DNA of 64,000 bases. It comes from Paraburkholderia guartelaensis (lineage in GTDB: Bacteria; Pseudomonadota; Gammaproteobacteria; Burkholderiales; Burkholderiaceae). The notes beneath the pieces were generated by a model, which saw nothing but the letters and a program-made list of their open reading frames with translations, was not told where the DNA came from and ran no database searches. Position numbers and translations under genes: made by a program. The stretch is from contig NZ_SMOD01000013.1 in the NCBI RefSeq assembly GCF_004353905.1, positions 1 through 64,000 of the forward strand, in the 5' to 3' direction. Of the stretch, positions 1-7,735 are shown piece after piece; position 1 is the stretch's first letter; every line of letters begins with the position of its first letter.

Positions 1-287
1 CGGGCACGACGCTGTACAAGCAGGCCGTGGAAAACGGCTGGATGGAAGAGAACAAGACCATCAACCTGGTGAGCAAGGAAGGCGTGCAGCTCGCGGCGAT
101 CGGTTATGCGCATCTGTCGCGTGACGAGATCTATCACCACCTGGAGCAGTTCTATCGCCAGTTCTATTTCCGGCCGTCGAAGATCTGGGAGATCGTGCGC
201 GAGATGCTCACGAGCTGGGACATGATGAAGCGGCGTCTGCGCGAAGGCGTGGAGTTCTTCCGCTTCCTGCGCGCACACGAGGCATGA
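1..287 (+). CDS. hpnJ: HpnJ, hopanoid-associated radical SAM enzyme (C-terminal fragment)
   Basis: This is the last ~94 codons of a reading frame that enters from the left edge and stops with TGA at 285-287. The tail (GTTLYKQAVENGWMEE, then FYRQFYFRPSKIWEIVREM) resembles the C-terminal part of B12-binding/radical SAM proteins of the HpnJ group. Those enzymes contract the ribose to form the cyclitol ether head group of bacteriohopanetetrol derivatives. The radical SAM CxxxCxxC motif lies outside the window, so the assignment rests mostly on context: the frame overlaps hpnK by ATGA, and hpnK overlaps hpnL the same way, the usual hopanoid operon order in Burkholderiaceae. Being truncated by the window edge, it cannot be judged for integrity. 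Confidence 0.8.
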   Translation, partial: GTTLYKQAVENGWMEENKTINLVSKEGVQLAAIGYAHLSRDEIYHHLEQFYRQFYFRPSKIWEIVREMLTSWDMMKRRLREGVEFFRFLRAHEA

Positions 288-1186
288 TGGACCGCTCGTC
301 TCACGATGCGCGCGCGCTCATCTTCACCGCCGACGACTTTGGCCTGCACGAGCGGGTCAATGCGGCGGTAGAGCGCGCGCATCGCGAGGGCGTGCTCGAC
401 TGCGCGAGCCTGATGGTCGCCGCGCCCGCCGCGGCAGACGCCGTGGCGCGGGCGCGCCGCACGCCGGGTTTGCGCGTCGGGCTGCATCTGGTGCTGGCGG
501 ACGGCGCGGCCATGCTGCCGCGCGCGCAGATTCCCGCGCTCGTCGACGCGCAAGGGCGTTTCGGCGACAACATGGTCCGCGACGGCGTGCGTTTCTTCTT
601 CCTGCCGCACGTGCGCAGGCAGCTCGCGAAGGAAATCCGCGCGCAGTTCGAAGCGTTCGCGGCGACCGGGCTCACGCTCGATCACGTGAACACGCATAAG
701 CATTTTCATCTGCATCCCACGGTGCTCGCGCTGATCCTCGAGATCGGCCGCGACTATGGTTTGCGCGCGATGCGTCTGCCGCTCGAAGCAGGCGCGCCGT
801 TCGCGCTCAAGCCTTGGCTCGCGCTCGTGCGCGCGCGGCTCGCGCGCGCGGGCGTCGCGCACAACGACTACGTGGTCGGCATCGCGAAGACGGGCGCAAT
901 GGACGAGGCCGCCGTGCTCGACGCGCTCGCGCATCTGCCCGCCCAGGGCGTGGGCGAGATCTACTGCCACCCGGCGCTTGCCGATGATGCGCACGAAGGG
1001 CCCATCACGCCGTCGATGCAGACGTATCGCCATGCCGACGAATTCGGCGCGTTGATCTCGCCTCGCGTGGCTGCAGCGCTCGCGCAAGCGGGCGTGCGCC
1101 GGGGCGGCTTCACCGACGTGTTCTTCGGCGCGGCTTCGGGCTCCGATCCCGCTGGGTCGCGCGGCCCCGAGGTGCAGGTGTCATGA
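284..1186 (+). CDS. hpnK: HpnK, hopanoid-associated YdjC/ChbG-type deacetylase
   Basis: A 300-residue protein of the YdjC/ChbG family of metal-dependent carbohydrate deacetylases. The likely metal and catalytic residues are visible: the Asp pair 17-18 in TADDFG, a His-rich motif at about residues 133-145 (DHVNTHKHFHLHP), and a late YCHPAL motif. HpnK proteins are thought to deacetylate the N-acetylglucosaminyl group put on bacteriohopanetetrol by HpnI, before HpnJ forms the cyclitol ether. The start at 284 overlaps the hpnJ stop by ATGA, and its own stop overlaps the hpnL start by ATGA, so the three are translationally coupled. The family is certain; the exact substrate is inferred from the neighbours. 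Confidence 0.9.
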   Translation: MMDRSSHDARALIFTADDFGLHERVNAAVERAHREGVLDCASLMVAAPAAADAVARARRTPGLRVGLHLVLADGAAMLPRAQIPALVDAQGRFGDNMVRDGVRFFFLPHVRRQLAKEIRAQFEAFAATGLTLDHVNTHKHFHLHPTVLALILEIGRDYGLRAMRLPLEAGAPFALKPWLALVRARLARAGVAHNDYVVGIAKTGAMDEAAVLDALAHLPAQGVGEIYCHPALADDAHEGPITPSMQTYRHADEFGALISPRVAAALAQAGVRRGGFTDVFFGAASGSDPAGSRGPEVQVS

Positions 1187-2283
1187 AGTGGCTGCAATGG
1201 CTGGGCTTGCCGGTCGGGATCGCCATCCTGATCGGTCTCGTCGTCCATAACGGCGCGCACGACGTGCTGCGCGTCATTGGCACGGCAGGCCCGATGCTGC
1301 TCTGGCTCGTGCCGTTCCACGCGCTGCCGCTCCTTCTCGACGCCCAAGCGTGGCGCCTCCTGCTCGACAAGCGCGCATCGCTCAGCTTCCTTTTGTGGAC
1401 CGCGACCGTGCGCGAGGCCGTGAACCGGCTGCTGCCCGTGGTCGGTGTGGGCGGCGAACTCGTCGGTATTCGTCTCGCGCGCTGGAAGGTGCGCAATGCG
1501 AGCCAGGTCACGGCTTCGGTGATCGTCGAGGTGTTCGTGACGATCGCCGTGCAATACGCGTTCTCGGCGCTCGGCGTCGTGCTGATCGTTGCGGCGACCG
1601 GCGACGGCGGTTCGCTGCGCACCATCGTCACGATCTCACTGGCGCTCGTGCTTTCGGCGCCGCTGCCGATGCTCGCCGTGTTTCTGGTGCGTCGCGGCGG
1701 CGTTTTCCATGCGATCGAACGCTGGGCCGCGAAGCTGCTCGGCGCCGACAATCCGCTCATGCTCGGCATCGACGGCAAGCAGCTCGATGCCGATCTGGAC
1801 GCGCTGATGTCGCGCACGGGCCTCATGTTTCGCGCTTTCTTCTGGCAGCTCGGCGGCTACATGCTCGGCGCGTTCGAGACGTGGTGGGCGCTCTCGCTGC
1901 TCGGCCATCCGGTGACGGTCGGCGACGCGCTCGCCATCGAGGCCATCACCCAGGCCGTGCGCCATGCCGCCTTCATGGTGCCCGCCGGTCTCGGCGTCCA
2001 GGAAGTCGCTGTGGTGCTGCTCGCGCAACTCTTCGGCGTGAGCCAGGACGTGGCGTTCTCGCTCGCGCTCGTCAAGCGCATGCGCGAAGTGGTGTTCGGC
2101 GTGCTCGCGCTGCTCTCGTGGCAGGCCGCGGAAATCGTTCGCACGCGGCGCACATTGCGCCATGGCGCGCAGGCCGCTCTGCAACCCGCCGCGCAGTCTG
2201 GAGACGCGCTGCCCGCCGCGGCGAGCGTGTCCGCACGCGCGCCCACCTCGAAGCGGGACTCTCAGCACGATCAGGTCCATTGA
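1183..2283 (+). CDS. hpnL: HpnL, hopanoid-associated inner-membrane protein
   Basis: A 366-residue polytopic membrane protein of the lysylphosphatidylglycerol-synthase transmembrane-region group (COG0392-like), in the position expected for HpnL. Hydrophobic segments begin at residue 5 (GLPVGIAILIGLVV) and recur through the protein. The conserved-looking core motifs AFMVPAGLGVQE (about 260-275) and VKRMREVVFG (about 297-306) match this family. There is no soluble catalytic domain. The role in hopanoid biology is not established; a function in moving or presenting the extended hopanoid is a guess. It ends the operon: 78 bp without an obvious terminator separate it from the next gene. Confidence 0.85.
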   Translation: MKWLQWLGLPVGIAILIGLVVHNGAHDVLRVIGTAGPMLLWLVPFHALPLLLDAQAWRLLLDKRASLSFLLWTATVREAVNRLLPVVGVGGELVGIRLARWKVRNASQVTASVIVEVFVTIAVQYAFSALGVVLIVAATGDGGSLRTIVTISLALVLSAPLPMLAVFLVRRGGVFHAIERWAAKLLGADNPLMLGIDGKQLDADLDALMSRTGLMFRAFFWQLGGYMLGAFETWWALSLLGHPVTVGDALAIEAITQAVRHAAFMVPAGLGVQEVAVVLLAQLFGVSQDVAFSLALVKRMREVVFGVLALLSWQAAEIVRTRRTLRHGAQAALQPAAQSGDALPAAASVSARAPTSKRDSQHDQVH

Positions 2284-2361
2284 CGGTACATTGTGGACAT
2301 GTCGATGCGCGCCGGTTCGTCGCGCGTCGACGCAAGCCCATGTTGATGCGTTAGCAAGGAC

Positions 2362-2943
2362 ATGAAGCCCGTGTTTTCACTCACGCGTTCGCTCGCGCTC
2401 GCGTGCGCCGCCACGGCGGCGTTCACGCTTTCCGGCTGCGACGATCGCCAGTTCGATGCCATGCTCGACACCATCCGGCAGGGATTCAAGGCGTTCTTCG
2501 ATTCCGTGAAGCCCGACGCGCTGCTGCTCAAGGGCCTCACGCCCGGCGTTTCCACGCTCGAGCAGGTGCGCGAGCAAATGGGCAAGCCCGAGACCGAGCG
2601 CGTGTTCGACGACGGCTCGCGCCGCCTCGAATATCCGCGCGGCCCGCAGGGCCTCAAGACCTGGATGGTCGACATCGGTCCGAACGGGCGGCTCGTCGCC
2701 ATTACTCAGGCGCTTACTGCGGAAAACTTCGCGAAGATCCGCGCGGGCATGAGTGAGGACGAGGTCCGGCGATTGCTCGGTAAACCTGGGCAAGTGGCCG
2801 GCTACCGCTTGAAGAAGGAGACGGTGTGGAGCTGGAAGTGGCTGGAAGGGGGCGTGACGCCCGAAGCGTATTTCAATGTGCATTTCGGACCGGACGGGCG
2901 GGTCACGACGACCTCGCGCTCGGACGTGATCCGCGGTCGCTGA
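2362..2943 (+). CDS. Lipoprotein with two BamE/SmpA-like repeats
   Basis: A 193-residue predicted outer-membrane or periplasmic lipoprotein. The signal peptide ends in a lipobox with Cys26 (FTLSGC). The mature part carries two successive BamE/SmpA-like units, recognisable by LTPGVSTLEQVREQMGKPE (about 57-75) and IRAGMSEDEVRRLLGKPGQ (about 129-147). The pattern is glycine, small residue, x-x-x-E-V-R-x-x-x-G-K-P. BamE-like folds bind partners in the cell envelope, but BamE itself has one copy, so this is not the canonical bamE. A close paralogue lies at 27315-27857 and shares RLEYPRGP, WM(V/L)D and ITQALTA-type stretches. It stands alone between hpnL and a patatin gene. Function unknown; an envelope role is inferred. 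Confidence 0.8.
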   Translation: MKPVFSLTRSLALACAATAAFTLSGCDDRQFDAMLDTIRQGFKAFFDSVKPDALLLKGLTPGVSTLEQVREQMGKPETERVFDDGSRRLEYPRGPQGLKTWMVDIGPNGRLVAITQALTAENFAKIRAGMSEDEVRRLLGKPGQVAGYRLKKETVWSWKWLEGGVTPEAYFNVHFGPDGRVTTTSRSDVIRGR

Positions 2944-2986
2944 TTCGGTTGACCCAGTTGACCCGGGGCCACGCAAGGAGGCGCGC

Positions 2987-4024
2987 ATGATGAACCGGCG
3001 ACGGCCCAAGCGTGTGGGACTCGTGCTCGGCGGCGGCGCTGCGCGCGGCTGGGCGCATATCGGGGCGATTCGTGCGCTCGAGGAAGCGGGCATCAAGCCC
3101 GACGTGGTGTGCGGCACGTCGATTGGCGCGCTGGTCGGCGCCGTGTACGCGAACGGCGATCTCGACTGGCTCGAGGACTGGGTCGGCAAGCTGACCTGGC
3201 AGACCGTGGTGCGCCTGCTCGACTTGCGTTTTTCGGGCGGGCTGCTCGGCGGGCGCAAGGTGATCGAACTTTTTGCCCACCAGTTCAACGGCCGCTCGAT
3301 CGATGACCTGAGGCTGCCGTTCACGGCGGTCGCCACCGAACTCGACACGGGGCGCGAAGTCTGGCTGCGCGAAGGCGGCGTGGTGGACGCCGTGCGCGCT
3401 TCGATCGCGATTCCCGGCATCTTCACGCCAATCTGGCATGACGGCGTGTGGCTCGTCGATGGCGGGCTGAGCAACCCGGTGCCGGTGTCCGCCGCGCGTG
3501 CGATGCGCGCCGACACCGTGATCGCCATCGACCTCAATCACGACATTCTCAACGGCCGCGACCTGGGTGGCGCGATCGACACGATGCCGCGCGAACTACC
3601 CGTGGAGGCGAGCGACGCGGCAACGGCGGCATCGGCTGCCGTGGCGGCCAGCGGTGGCGCCAATGGCGCCGAAACCAGCGAGGCGGCGCCTGAACCGCTC
3701 CTGCGCCGCAACGGCAAGCGCTTCCCGCGCTGGCTGCAGCCTGCCGGCCCCGGCGCGGCGGGCGGCCCGGACGTGCGCGTCGCGCCGCCGCCCAGCACGC
3801 GCGTGCCTTCCGTGTTGAGCTCGGTGGCCCAGAGCATCGACATCATGCAGGTGCGCATTACGCGCAGCCGCCTTGCAGGCGAGCCCGCCGACGTGCTGAT
3901 CCAGCCGCGCCTGGGCGGCATGGGAATCTTCGACTTTCATCGCGCCGCGCCCGCCATCGAGGAAGGGCGCGCGGCAGTGCAGTACATGATGCCGGCCATC
4001 AAGGCGCAGCTGGGGCTGGACTAG
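2987..4024 (+). CDS. Patatin-like phospholipase (RssA-type)
   Basis: A 345-residue protein of the bacterial patatin family. The oxyanion loop GGGAARG is at residues 15-21, the nucleophile Ser45 in GTSIG, and the partner Asp158 in DGG, so the Ser-Asp catalytic dyad is intact and a lipid acyl hydrolase activity is likely. There is no signal peptide. After the catalytic domain comes a low-complexity Ala/Ser/Pro-rich stretch (about residues 205-275, including EASDAATAASAAVAAS) before a conserved-looking C-terminal segment (SIDIMQVRITRSRLAGEPAD) seen in RssA-like proteins. A strong ribosome site (AAGGAGG, about 2975) precedes tandem ATGs at 2987 and 2990; either could be used. It follows the lipoprotein gene by 43 bp and may be cotranscribed. 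Confidence 0.88.
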   Translation: MMNRRRPKRVGLVLGGGAARGWAHIGAIRALEEAGIKPDVVCGTSIGALVGAVYANGDLDWLEDWVGKLTWQTVVRLLDLRFSGGLLGGRKVIELFAHQFNGRSIDDLRLPFTAVATELDTGREVWLREGGVVDAVRASIAIPGIFTPIWHDGVWLVDGGLSNPVPVSAARAMRADTVIAIDLNHDILNGRDLGGAIDTMPRELPVEASDAATAASAAVAASGGANGAETSEAAPEPLLRRNGKRFPRWLQPAGPGAAGGPDVRVAPPPSTRVPSVLSSVAQSIDIMQVRITRSRLAGEPADVLIQPRLGGMGIFDFHRAAPAIEEGRAAVQYMMPAIKAQLGLD

Positions 4025-4048
4025 GGCGGTTCTAATACGCGCTTCTAG

Positions 4049-4387
4049 CTACAGCTCCAGAATGCCGGCGACGGCGAATTTCGCCGCCTCGAGTTCCTCG
4101 GCTGTCGCCGTTTCGCCTTTGTGCCGCCAGACTCTGCCTGCTAGCGAAAGCGTGGTGATCTGGTCGGCCATCGCGACGCAGGGCCTGGCAAGGCCGCTGA
4201 TCGGGATTTCCGACTCCCACCCGTGAATGGTGCTGCTGATGGGCAGCCCGACGAAGCGGCCCGTGAGTTCGTTGAACTCGGCGTCGGTGAGGACGAGGGC
4301 AGGGCGATAGCCGTCCTGTTCGCTGCCCGCGCCCGGCCCGACGTTGAGCCAGAGGATGTCGCCTGCGTCTGGTGTTCCGTTCTTCAT
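4049..4387 (-). CDS. mazF: MazF-type endoribonuclease toxin
   Basis: A 112-residue protein of the MazF/PemK family. It has the N-terminal GDILWLNVGPGAGSEQDG region, the diagnostic GYRPALVLT, and the core GLPISSTIHGWESEIPI strand-loop. MazF toxins cleave mRNA at short sequences and are neutralised by a MazE partner. The ATG at 4385-4387 was chosen because it directly precedes the family's N-terminus; the open frame continues upstream only through the antitoxin gene in another frame. It lies 7 bp downstream of mazE, as in a canonical antitoxin-first operon. The target sequence cannot be predicted from here. Confidence 0.9.
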   Translation of the reverse strand: MKNGTPDAGDILWLNVGPGAGSEQDGYRPALVLTDAEFNELTGRFVGLPISSTIHGWESEIPISGLARPCVAMADQITTLSLAGRVWRHKGETATAEELEAAKFAVAGILEL

Positions 4388-4394
4388 GCGTTCC

Positions 4395-4682
4395 TTACCA
4401 TGGGTCGAAACGCGTGGGGTCATCGGGTCCGCCGATTTCGGTCCCTTGCGGCTGGCCGAAGTCGATGAGCGGGTGTGGCTCGAGCTTCCTCTCGCGCAAT
4501 TGCTGCAAATAGCGCTCACGCGAGAAGCGCCGGATCGCCGTATGCGGGCGAACCGTGAGCGACCCATCTTCGACTTCCACCTCAACTTCCTGCCCCTCCG
4601 TCAGCGACAACTTGCTGGCAAGGCTGGCCGGAATGCGCACCGCAAGGCTGTTTCCCCAACGCTTCAGGGTTTGTATCGCCAT
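4395..4682 (-). CDS. mazE: MazE-type antitoxin (AbrB/SpoVT swapped-hairpin fold)
   Basis: A 95-residue antitoxin. The N-terminal DNA-binding swapped hairpin is plain in LKRWGNSLAVRIPASLASKL followed by LTEGQEVEVEVEDGSLTVRP. The remainder is an extended charged tail of the kind that wraps the toxin. The start at 4682 is preferred over the longer frame starting at 4739 because MazE proteins begin only a few residues before the WGNS motif, and because a GAGG ribosome site sits just upstream. It is the first gene of the mazEF operon. Two palindromes at 4753-4771 and 4801-4818 in the promoter region suggest the usual autorepression by the MazE-MazF complex. Confidence 0.9.
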   Translation of the reverse strand: MAIQTLKRWGNSLAVRIPASLASKLSLTEGQEVEVEVEDGSLTVRPHTAIRRFSRERYLQQLRERKLEPHPLIDFGQPQGTEIGGPDDPTRFDPW

Positions 4683-4752
4683 TTCGTCCTCGTACTGAAT
4701 TAGCCGTCTGGCCAATAACGTATTGAGCTTGATGTCCATACCTGATCGCGGT

Positions 4753-4771
4753 GTATCTACGTGGTTGATAC
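4753..4771. promoter_or_regulatory. Candidate MazE operator, proximal palindrome
   Basis: GTATCTAC-gtg-GTTGATAC is an inverted repeat with one mismatched position between arms, about 70 bp upstream of the mazE start. The right arm GTTGATAC recurs exactly at 4811-4818, so two related operators lie 47 bp apart. Binding by MazE is inferred from family behaviour. Confidence 0.55.
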
Positions 4772-4800
4772 AGTCCCGATGCTAGGCTTCGAATATGTAT

Positions 4801-4818
4801 GTGTCAACGCGTTGATAC
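4801..4818. promoter_or_regulatory. Candidate MazE operator, distal palindrome
   Basis: GTGTCAAC-gc-GTTGATAC is a near-perfect 18-bp palindrome with a perfect 12-bp core. It repeats the half-site GTTGATAC of the proximal site. It sits in the 186-bp gap between mazE and the histidine phosphatase gene. Confidence 0.5.
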
Positions 4819-4868
4819 GCGTAGTTTCGCGGCGCATGTACGCAGATCAAGGAATGCCGTCCCCGTCC

Positions 4869-5498
4869 TCAGTCCATCGCCGCGACCCACACCCAGCCGT
4901 GCTGCGAGCGGCGTAGCGCCGTCACGGAAAGCGGTGCGATTTCGATCGAGCGAAAGCTCGATGACGGCGCGCCCAGCGCGTGAAGGATCGCCGCCCGAAT
5001 CACGCTCGCGTGCGTGAAGGCGATCAGGTTGTGGCCCGCTTCGGGCACCGTATCGAGCCAGCCGCCGACGCGCGCGCGGACATCGTCGAACGATTCGCCG
5101 CCGCCTGGGGGCCTGAAGCCCGGATCGCGCGTCCAGGCCGCAAGGGCTTCGGGCGCTTCACGCGCGAGATCCGTCAGGCGCCGGCCTTGCCACGCGCCGA
5201 AGGCGGTTTCCGCGAGCGCGTCACCCGTTGTCGCCCCCGCGAAGCCTGCAGCGCGTGCGCTCGCGCGGGCGATCGACGCGGGACTCGTGAGTGCGCGCGG
5301 CGCCTCGCCATGACGATGACCGCCGGCCAGCCGCGCGTGCCAGCGCTCGCGCCATGCGGCAAGCGCCTCGAGTGCGCGCGCGTCGAGCGCTTCTTCGGCG
5401 TCATCGCCCGGTACAGGCACTTCAGGCACTTGCGGGAATGTGCCCGAGCGCAACGCGGCATTCGCCGCATGGCACACCAGCCAGACTGTCGTCGACAT
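4869..5498 (-). CDS. CobC-like histidine phosphatase family protein, atypical active site
   Basis: A 209-residue protein of the histidine phosphatase (phosphoglycerate mutase) fold. Family landmarks are the N-terminal strand VWLVCHAANAALR, ETAFGAWQGRRLTDL (CobC-like E-x-x-F-G-x-W-x-G), the GGGESFDDVRARV motif and FTHASVIRAAI with the second catalytic His. The family signature Arg-His-Gly is here Cys9-His10-Ala11: the phosphate-accepting His is kept but the adjacent Arg, which normally binds phosphate, is replaced. It is divergent from a cobalamin riboswitch and cbtBA, so a role near alpha-ribazole phosphate (CobC) is plausible, though the changed signature leaves activity in doubt. The start at 5498 has a good AGGAAA ribosome site. 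Confidence 0.75.
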   Translation of the reverse strand: MSTTVWLVCHAANAALRSGTFPQVPEVPVPGDDAEEALDARALEALAAWRERWHARLAGGHRHGEAPRALTSPASIARASARAAGFAGATTGDALAETAFGAWQGRRLTDLAREAPEALAAWTRDPGFRPPGGGESFDDVRARVGGWLDTVPEAGHNLIAFTHASVIRAAILHALGAPSSSFRSIEIAPLSVTALRRSQHGWVWVAAMD

Positions 5499-5561
5499 GT
5501 GTTTCCTTTCTCGTCACTACTCTTTGGCTGACATCCGGGCCGCGGCCGGCCGCGGCAGCGC

Positions 5562-5680
5562 GTAGAATACAGGCTCCACGACACGCGGAAGCCGGTGCAA
5601 GTCCGGCGCGGTCGCGCCACTGTAACTGGTTGCCGTCGAAAACATCGAAGCAACGGAAGTCAGACCTGTGCGTCGTGAAC
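5562..5680 (+). ncRNA. Cobalamin (B12) riboswitch
   Basis: Conserved cobalamin-aptamer elements are present in order: GAAGCCGGTGCAAGTCCGGC (5588-5607), the B12-box-like GCGCCACTGTAA (5614-5625), and the 3' element GGAAGTCAGACC (about 5655-5666). The aptamer ends about 50 nt before the cbtB start, so B12 probably represses cbtBA cobalt uptake at translation or transcription. Boundaries are approximate because P1 pairing was judged by eye. Confidence 0.88.
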
Positions 5681-5727
5681 CACTCTTTCAACGACTAGCG
5701 GGGCGCGTAACCCCAGGAGAAGTCAGC

Positions 5728-5946
5728 ATGTCCGAAACCACTTTCCCCTTGCAGCACGCTCCGGCCGCGCCGGCGCCGATTCCGTTGCGGGAGATCCTGC
5801 CCTGGGCGATTTTCGGCGGCCTGATGCTGCTGCTGGCCCTGTACTTCGTGGGCGCCGAGGAAGGCGCAACCTCGATCGTTCCGGGCATGTACGTCCACGA
5901 ATTCGTTCACGACGGCCGCCATCTGCTCGGCTTCCCCTGCCACTGA
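5728..5946 (+). CDS. cbtB: CbtB, cobalt transporter small subunit
   Basis: A 72-residue protein with one transmembrane segment (about residues 22-43, ILPWAIFGGLMLLLALYFVG). Its C-terminal tail matches the CbtB signature, a histidine-rich metal-binding end: HEFVHDGRHLLGFPCH. CbtB pairs with CbtA in a B12-regulated cobalt uptake system. The ATG at 5728 is chosen for its CAGGAGAAG ribosome site and because the open frame upstream falls in the riboswitch. It is 13 bp ahead of cbtA and controlled by the riboswitch just upstream. Confidence 0.93.
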   Translation: MSETTFPLQHAPAAPAPIPLREILPWAIFGGLMLLLALYFVGAEEGATSIVPGMYVHEFVHDGRHLLGFPCH

Positions 5947-5959
5947 CCGGGAGCTGAAT

Positions 5960-6712
5960 ATGGTTGGCAAGTTGCTGGTACGCGGCATGCTCGCAGGCAT
6001 CGCCGCGGGACTCCTCACGTTCGGCTTCGCGAAGATCGCGGGCGAGCCCCAGGTCGATCAGGCGATTTCCTTCGAGGAAAAGCTCGACGCCGCAAAGGGT
6101 GAGGCACCCGATCCCGAAATCGTGAGCCGCAAGACCCAGGCGAGCATTGGTCTCTTTACGGGCGTGATGGTCTATGGCGCGTCGATCGGCGGCCTCTTTG
6201 CGCTCGTCTTCGCGTATGCCAATGGCCGCGTGGGGCGTCTTTCGCCGCGCGCGCTCTCGGTCTGGCTCGCGCTCGCCGCATTCGTCGCGATCTACATGGT
6301 GCCGAACATCAAATATCCGGCGAATCCGCCCTCGGTCGGCGACCCGGAGACGATCGGCTATCGAACCGGACTCTTCTTCCTGATGATCGCGATCTCGATC
6401 GCCGTGTCGGTGTTCTCGCTCAAGGTGCGCGCCGCGTTCGTGCCGCGTCTTGGCGTCTGGAACGCGTCGATCGTGGCGCTCGTGCTGTTCGTCGTCGTGA
6501 TCGGCGCGGTTCAGCTCGCGCTGCCGACGATCAACGAGGTGCCCGCTGCCTTCCCGGCCGTGCTGCTGTGGAAGTTCCGCACGGTGTCGATCGGCATGCA
6601 GCTCATCCTCTGGACCACGATCGGCCTGCTGTTCGGCGCGCTCGCCGAAAAGCTGCTCGGCGCGAACGCCCGTGCGGGCAGCGCACGCGGCACGCAAACG
6701 CGCGCCGCTTAA
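5960..6712 (+). CDS. cbtA: CbtA, cobalt transporter membrane subunit
   Basis: A 250-residue polytopic protein with about five hydrophobic spans: residues 8-25, 59-85, 96-116, 132-152 and 168-190, with a further one near 215. The N-terminus (LLVRGMLAGIAAGLLTFGFAKIAGEP) and MVPNIKYPANPP in the middle are typical of CbtA. With CbtB it forms a cobalt permease whose transport mechanism is not well established. It is translated from the same riboswitch-controlled mRNA as cbtB and is followed by a clear intrinsic terminator at 6781-6816. Confidence 0.92.
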   Translation: MVGKLLVRGMLAGIAAGLLTFGFAKIAGEPQVDQAISFEEKLDAAKGEAPDPEIVSRKTQASIGLFTGVMVYGASIGGLFALVFAYANGRVGRLSPRALSVWLALAAFVAIYMVPNIKYPANPPSVGDPETIGYRTGLFFLMIAISIAVSVFSLKVRAAFVPRLGVWNASIVALVLFVVVIGAVQLALPTINEVPAAFPAVLLWKFRTVSIGMQLILWTTIGLLFGALAEKLLGANARAGSARGTQTRAA

Positions 6713-7032
6713 GCCCCCGCTGGGGTCGCCGGCGCGCACGCCGCGCGCCTATCGAAAAAGCGACCCCAAACTTGCGTAAATGCCCCGCGCGCCTCGCGTG
6801 CCGGGGCATTTTTTTTCGCCTTTCAAAAGCATCGCGCCCGCGGCTGCGTGGGCCTGATTCGCACGCGTCCATGCGCCGCACCGCAATGCTGCACTGCAAT
6901 ATCCGCGCCGCGCTAGTTTGAGCAATCCATTTTGCACTGAGACGATCCGCGCCAGTTCATCGGTTTCAGCGGCGCCCACGTGCCGCGCGAGGCCGCCCGA
7001 AACGACAAAACAACTTTGTTCCGGAGACGCGC
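6713..7032 (+). other. Intergenic region between cbtA and aotQ
   Basis: This 320-bp gap holds the terminator of cbtBA at 6781-6816 and then about 215 bp that must carry the promoter of the aot operon. I saw no confident -35/-10 pair or palindrome. A stretch that stays open on both strands has no ribosome site or family signature. Confidence 0.5.
6781..6816 (+). terminator. Intrinsic terminator after cbtBA
   Basis: The arms TGCCCCG (6781-6787) and CGGGGCA (6802-6808) form a GC-rich stem followed by eight T residues. Confidence 0.85.
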
Positions 7033-7722
7033 GTGATCCTTTACGGCTTTGGCCCGGTGCTGCTCGCCGGCACGATCCAGACCATCGAACTTTCGCTCCT
7101 CTCGCTCGCCGTGGCCGTACTGCTCGGTCTCGCGGGCGCGGCGGCCAAGCTCTCGTTCAACCGGCCGCTCGCGGCCGTGGCGACCGCCTACACGACGCTG
7201 ATCCGCTCGGTGCCCGACCTCGTGCTGATGCTGCTGCTCTTCTACAGCATCCAGATCGGCGTGAACGAGGCCACCGACGCGCTCGGCATGGCGCAGATCG
7301 ATATCGATCCGTTCGTCGCCGGCGTCGTCACGCTCGGCTTCATTTACGGCGCGTACTTCACCGAAACCTTCCGCGGCGCGTTTCTCGCGGTGCCGCGCGG
7401 CCAGCTCGAAGCGGGCCACGCCTACGGCATGAGCGGCGCGCGCGTGTTCGCCCGCATCCTCTTTCCGCAGATGATGCGTTTCGCGCTGCCCGGCATCGGC
7501 AACAACTGGCAGGTGCTCGTCAAGGCGACGGCGCTCGTCTCGATCATCGGTCTCGCCGATGTCGTGAAGGCAGCCCAGGACGCGGGCCGCAGCACCTTCA
7601 ACCTGTTCTTCTTCCTCGTGATCGCGGCGCTCATCTATCTCGCGATCACCACGCTCTCGAACTTCGCGCTCGTGTGGCTCGAACGCCGCTATTCGGTGGG
7701 CGTGCGTCACGCGCAACTCTGA
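7033..7722 (+). CDS. aotQ: Arginine/ornithine ABC transporter permease AotQ (HisQ-type)
   Basis: A 229-residue inner-membrane permease of the polar amino acid ABC family. TM segments lie at about residues 14-36, 50-75, 95-115 and near the C-terminus (NLFFFLVIAALIYLAI). The EAA loop, where the ATPase docks, is readable as LEAGHAYGMSGARVFARILFPQMMRFALPG. Translation appears to start at a GTG (7033). It heads aotQ-aotM-aotP with 13-bp and 23-bp gaps. The arginine or ornithine specificity is inferred from the AST genes downstream; on sequence alone it could be called HisQ. Confidence 0.88.
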   Translation: MILYGFGPVLLAGTIQTIELSLLSLAVAVLLGLAGAAAKLSFNRPLAAVATAYTTLIRSVPDLVLMLLLFYSIQIGVNEATDALGMAQIDIDPFVAGVVTLGFIYGAYFTETFRGAFLAVPRGQLEAGHAYGMSGARVFARILFPQMMRFALPGIGNNWQVLVKATALVSIIGLADVVKAAQDAGRSTFNLFFFLVIAALIYLAITTLSNFALVWLERRYSVGVRHAQL

Positions 7723-7735
7723 GGAAAAGGCCGTC

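Noticed and set aside
164..1087. Long minus-strand open frame antisense to hpnK
   Set aside because: Very rich in Arg, His and Ala, no ribosome site or family motif; it is the usual antisense shadow of a GC-rich gene, here hpnK, whose catalytic motifs are clear.
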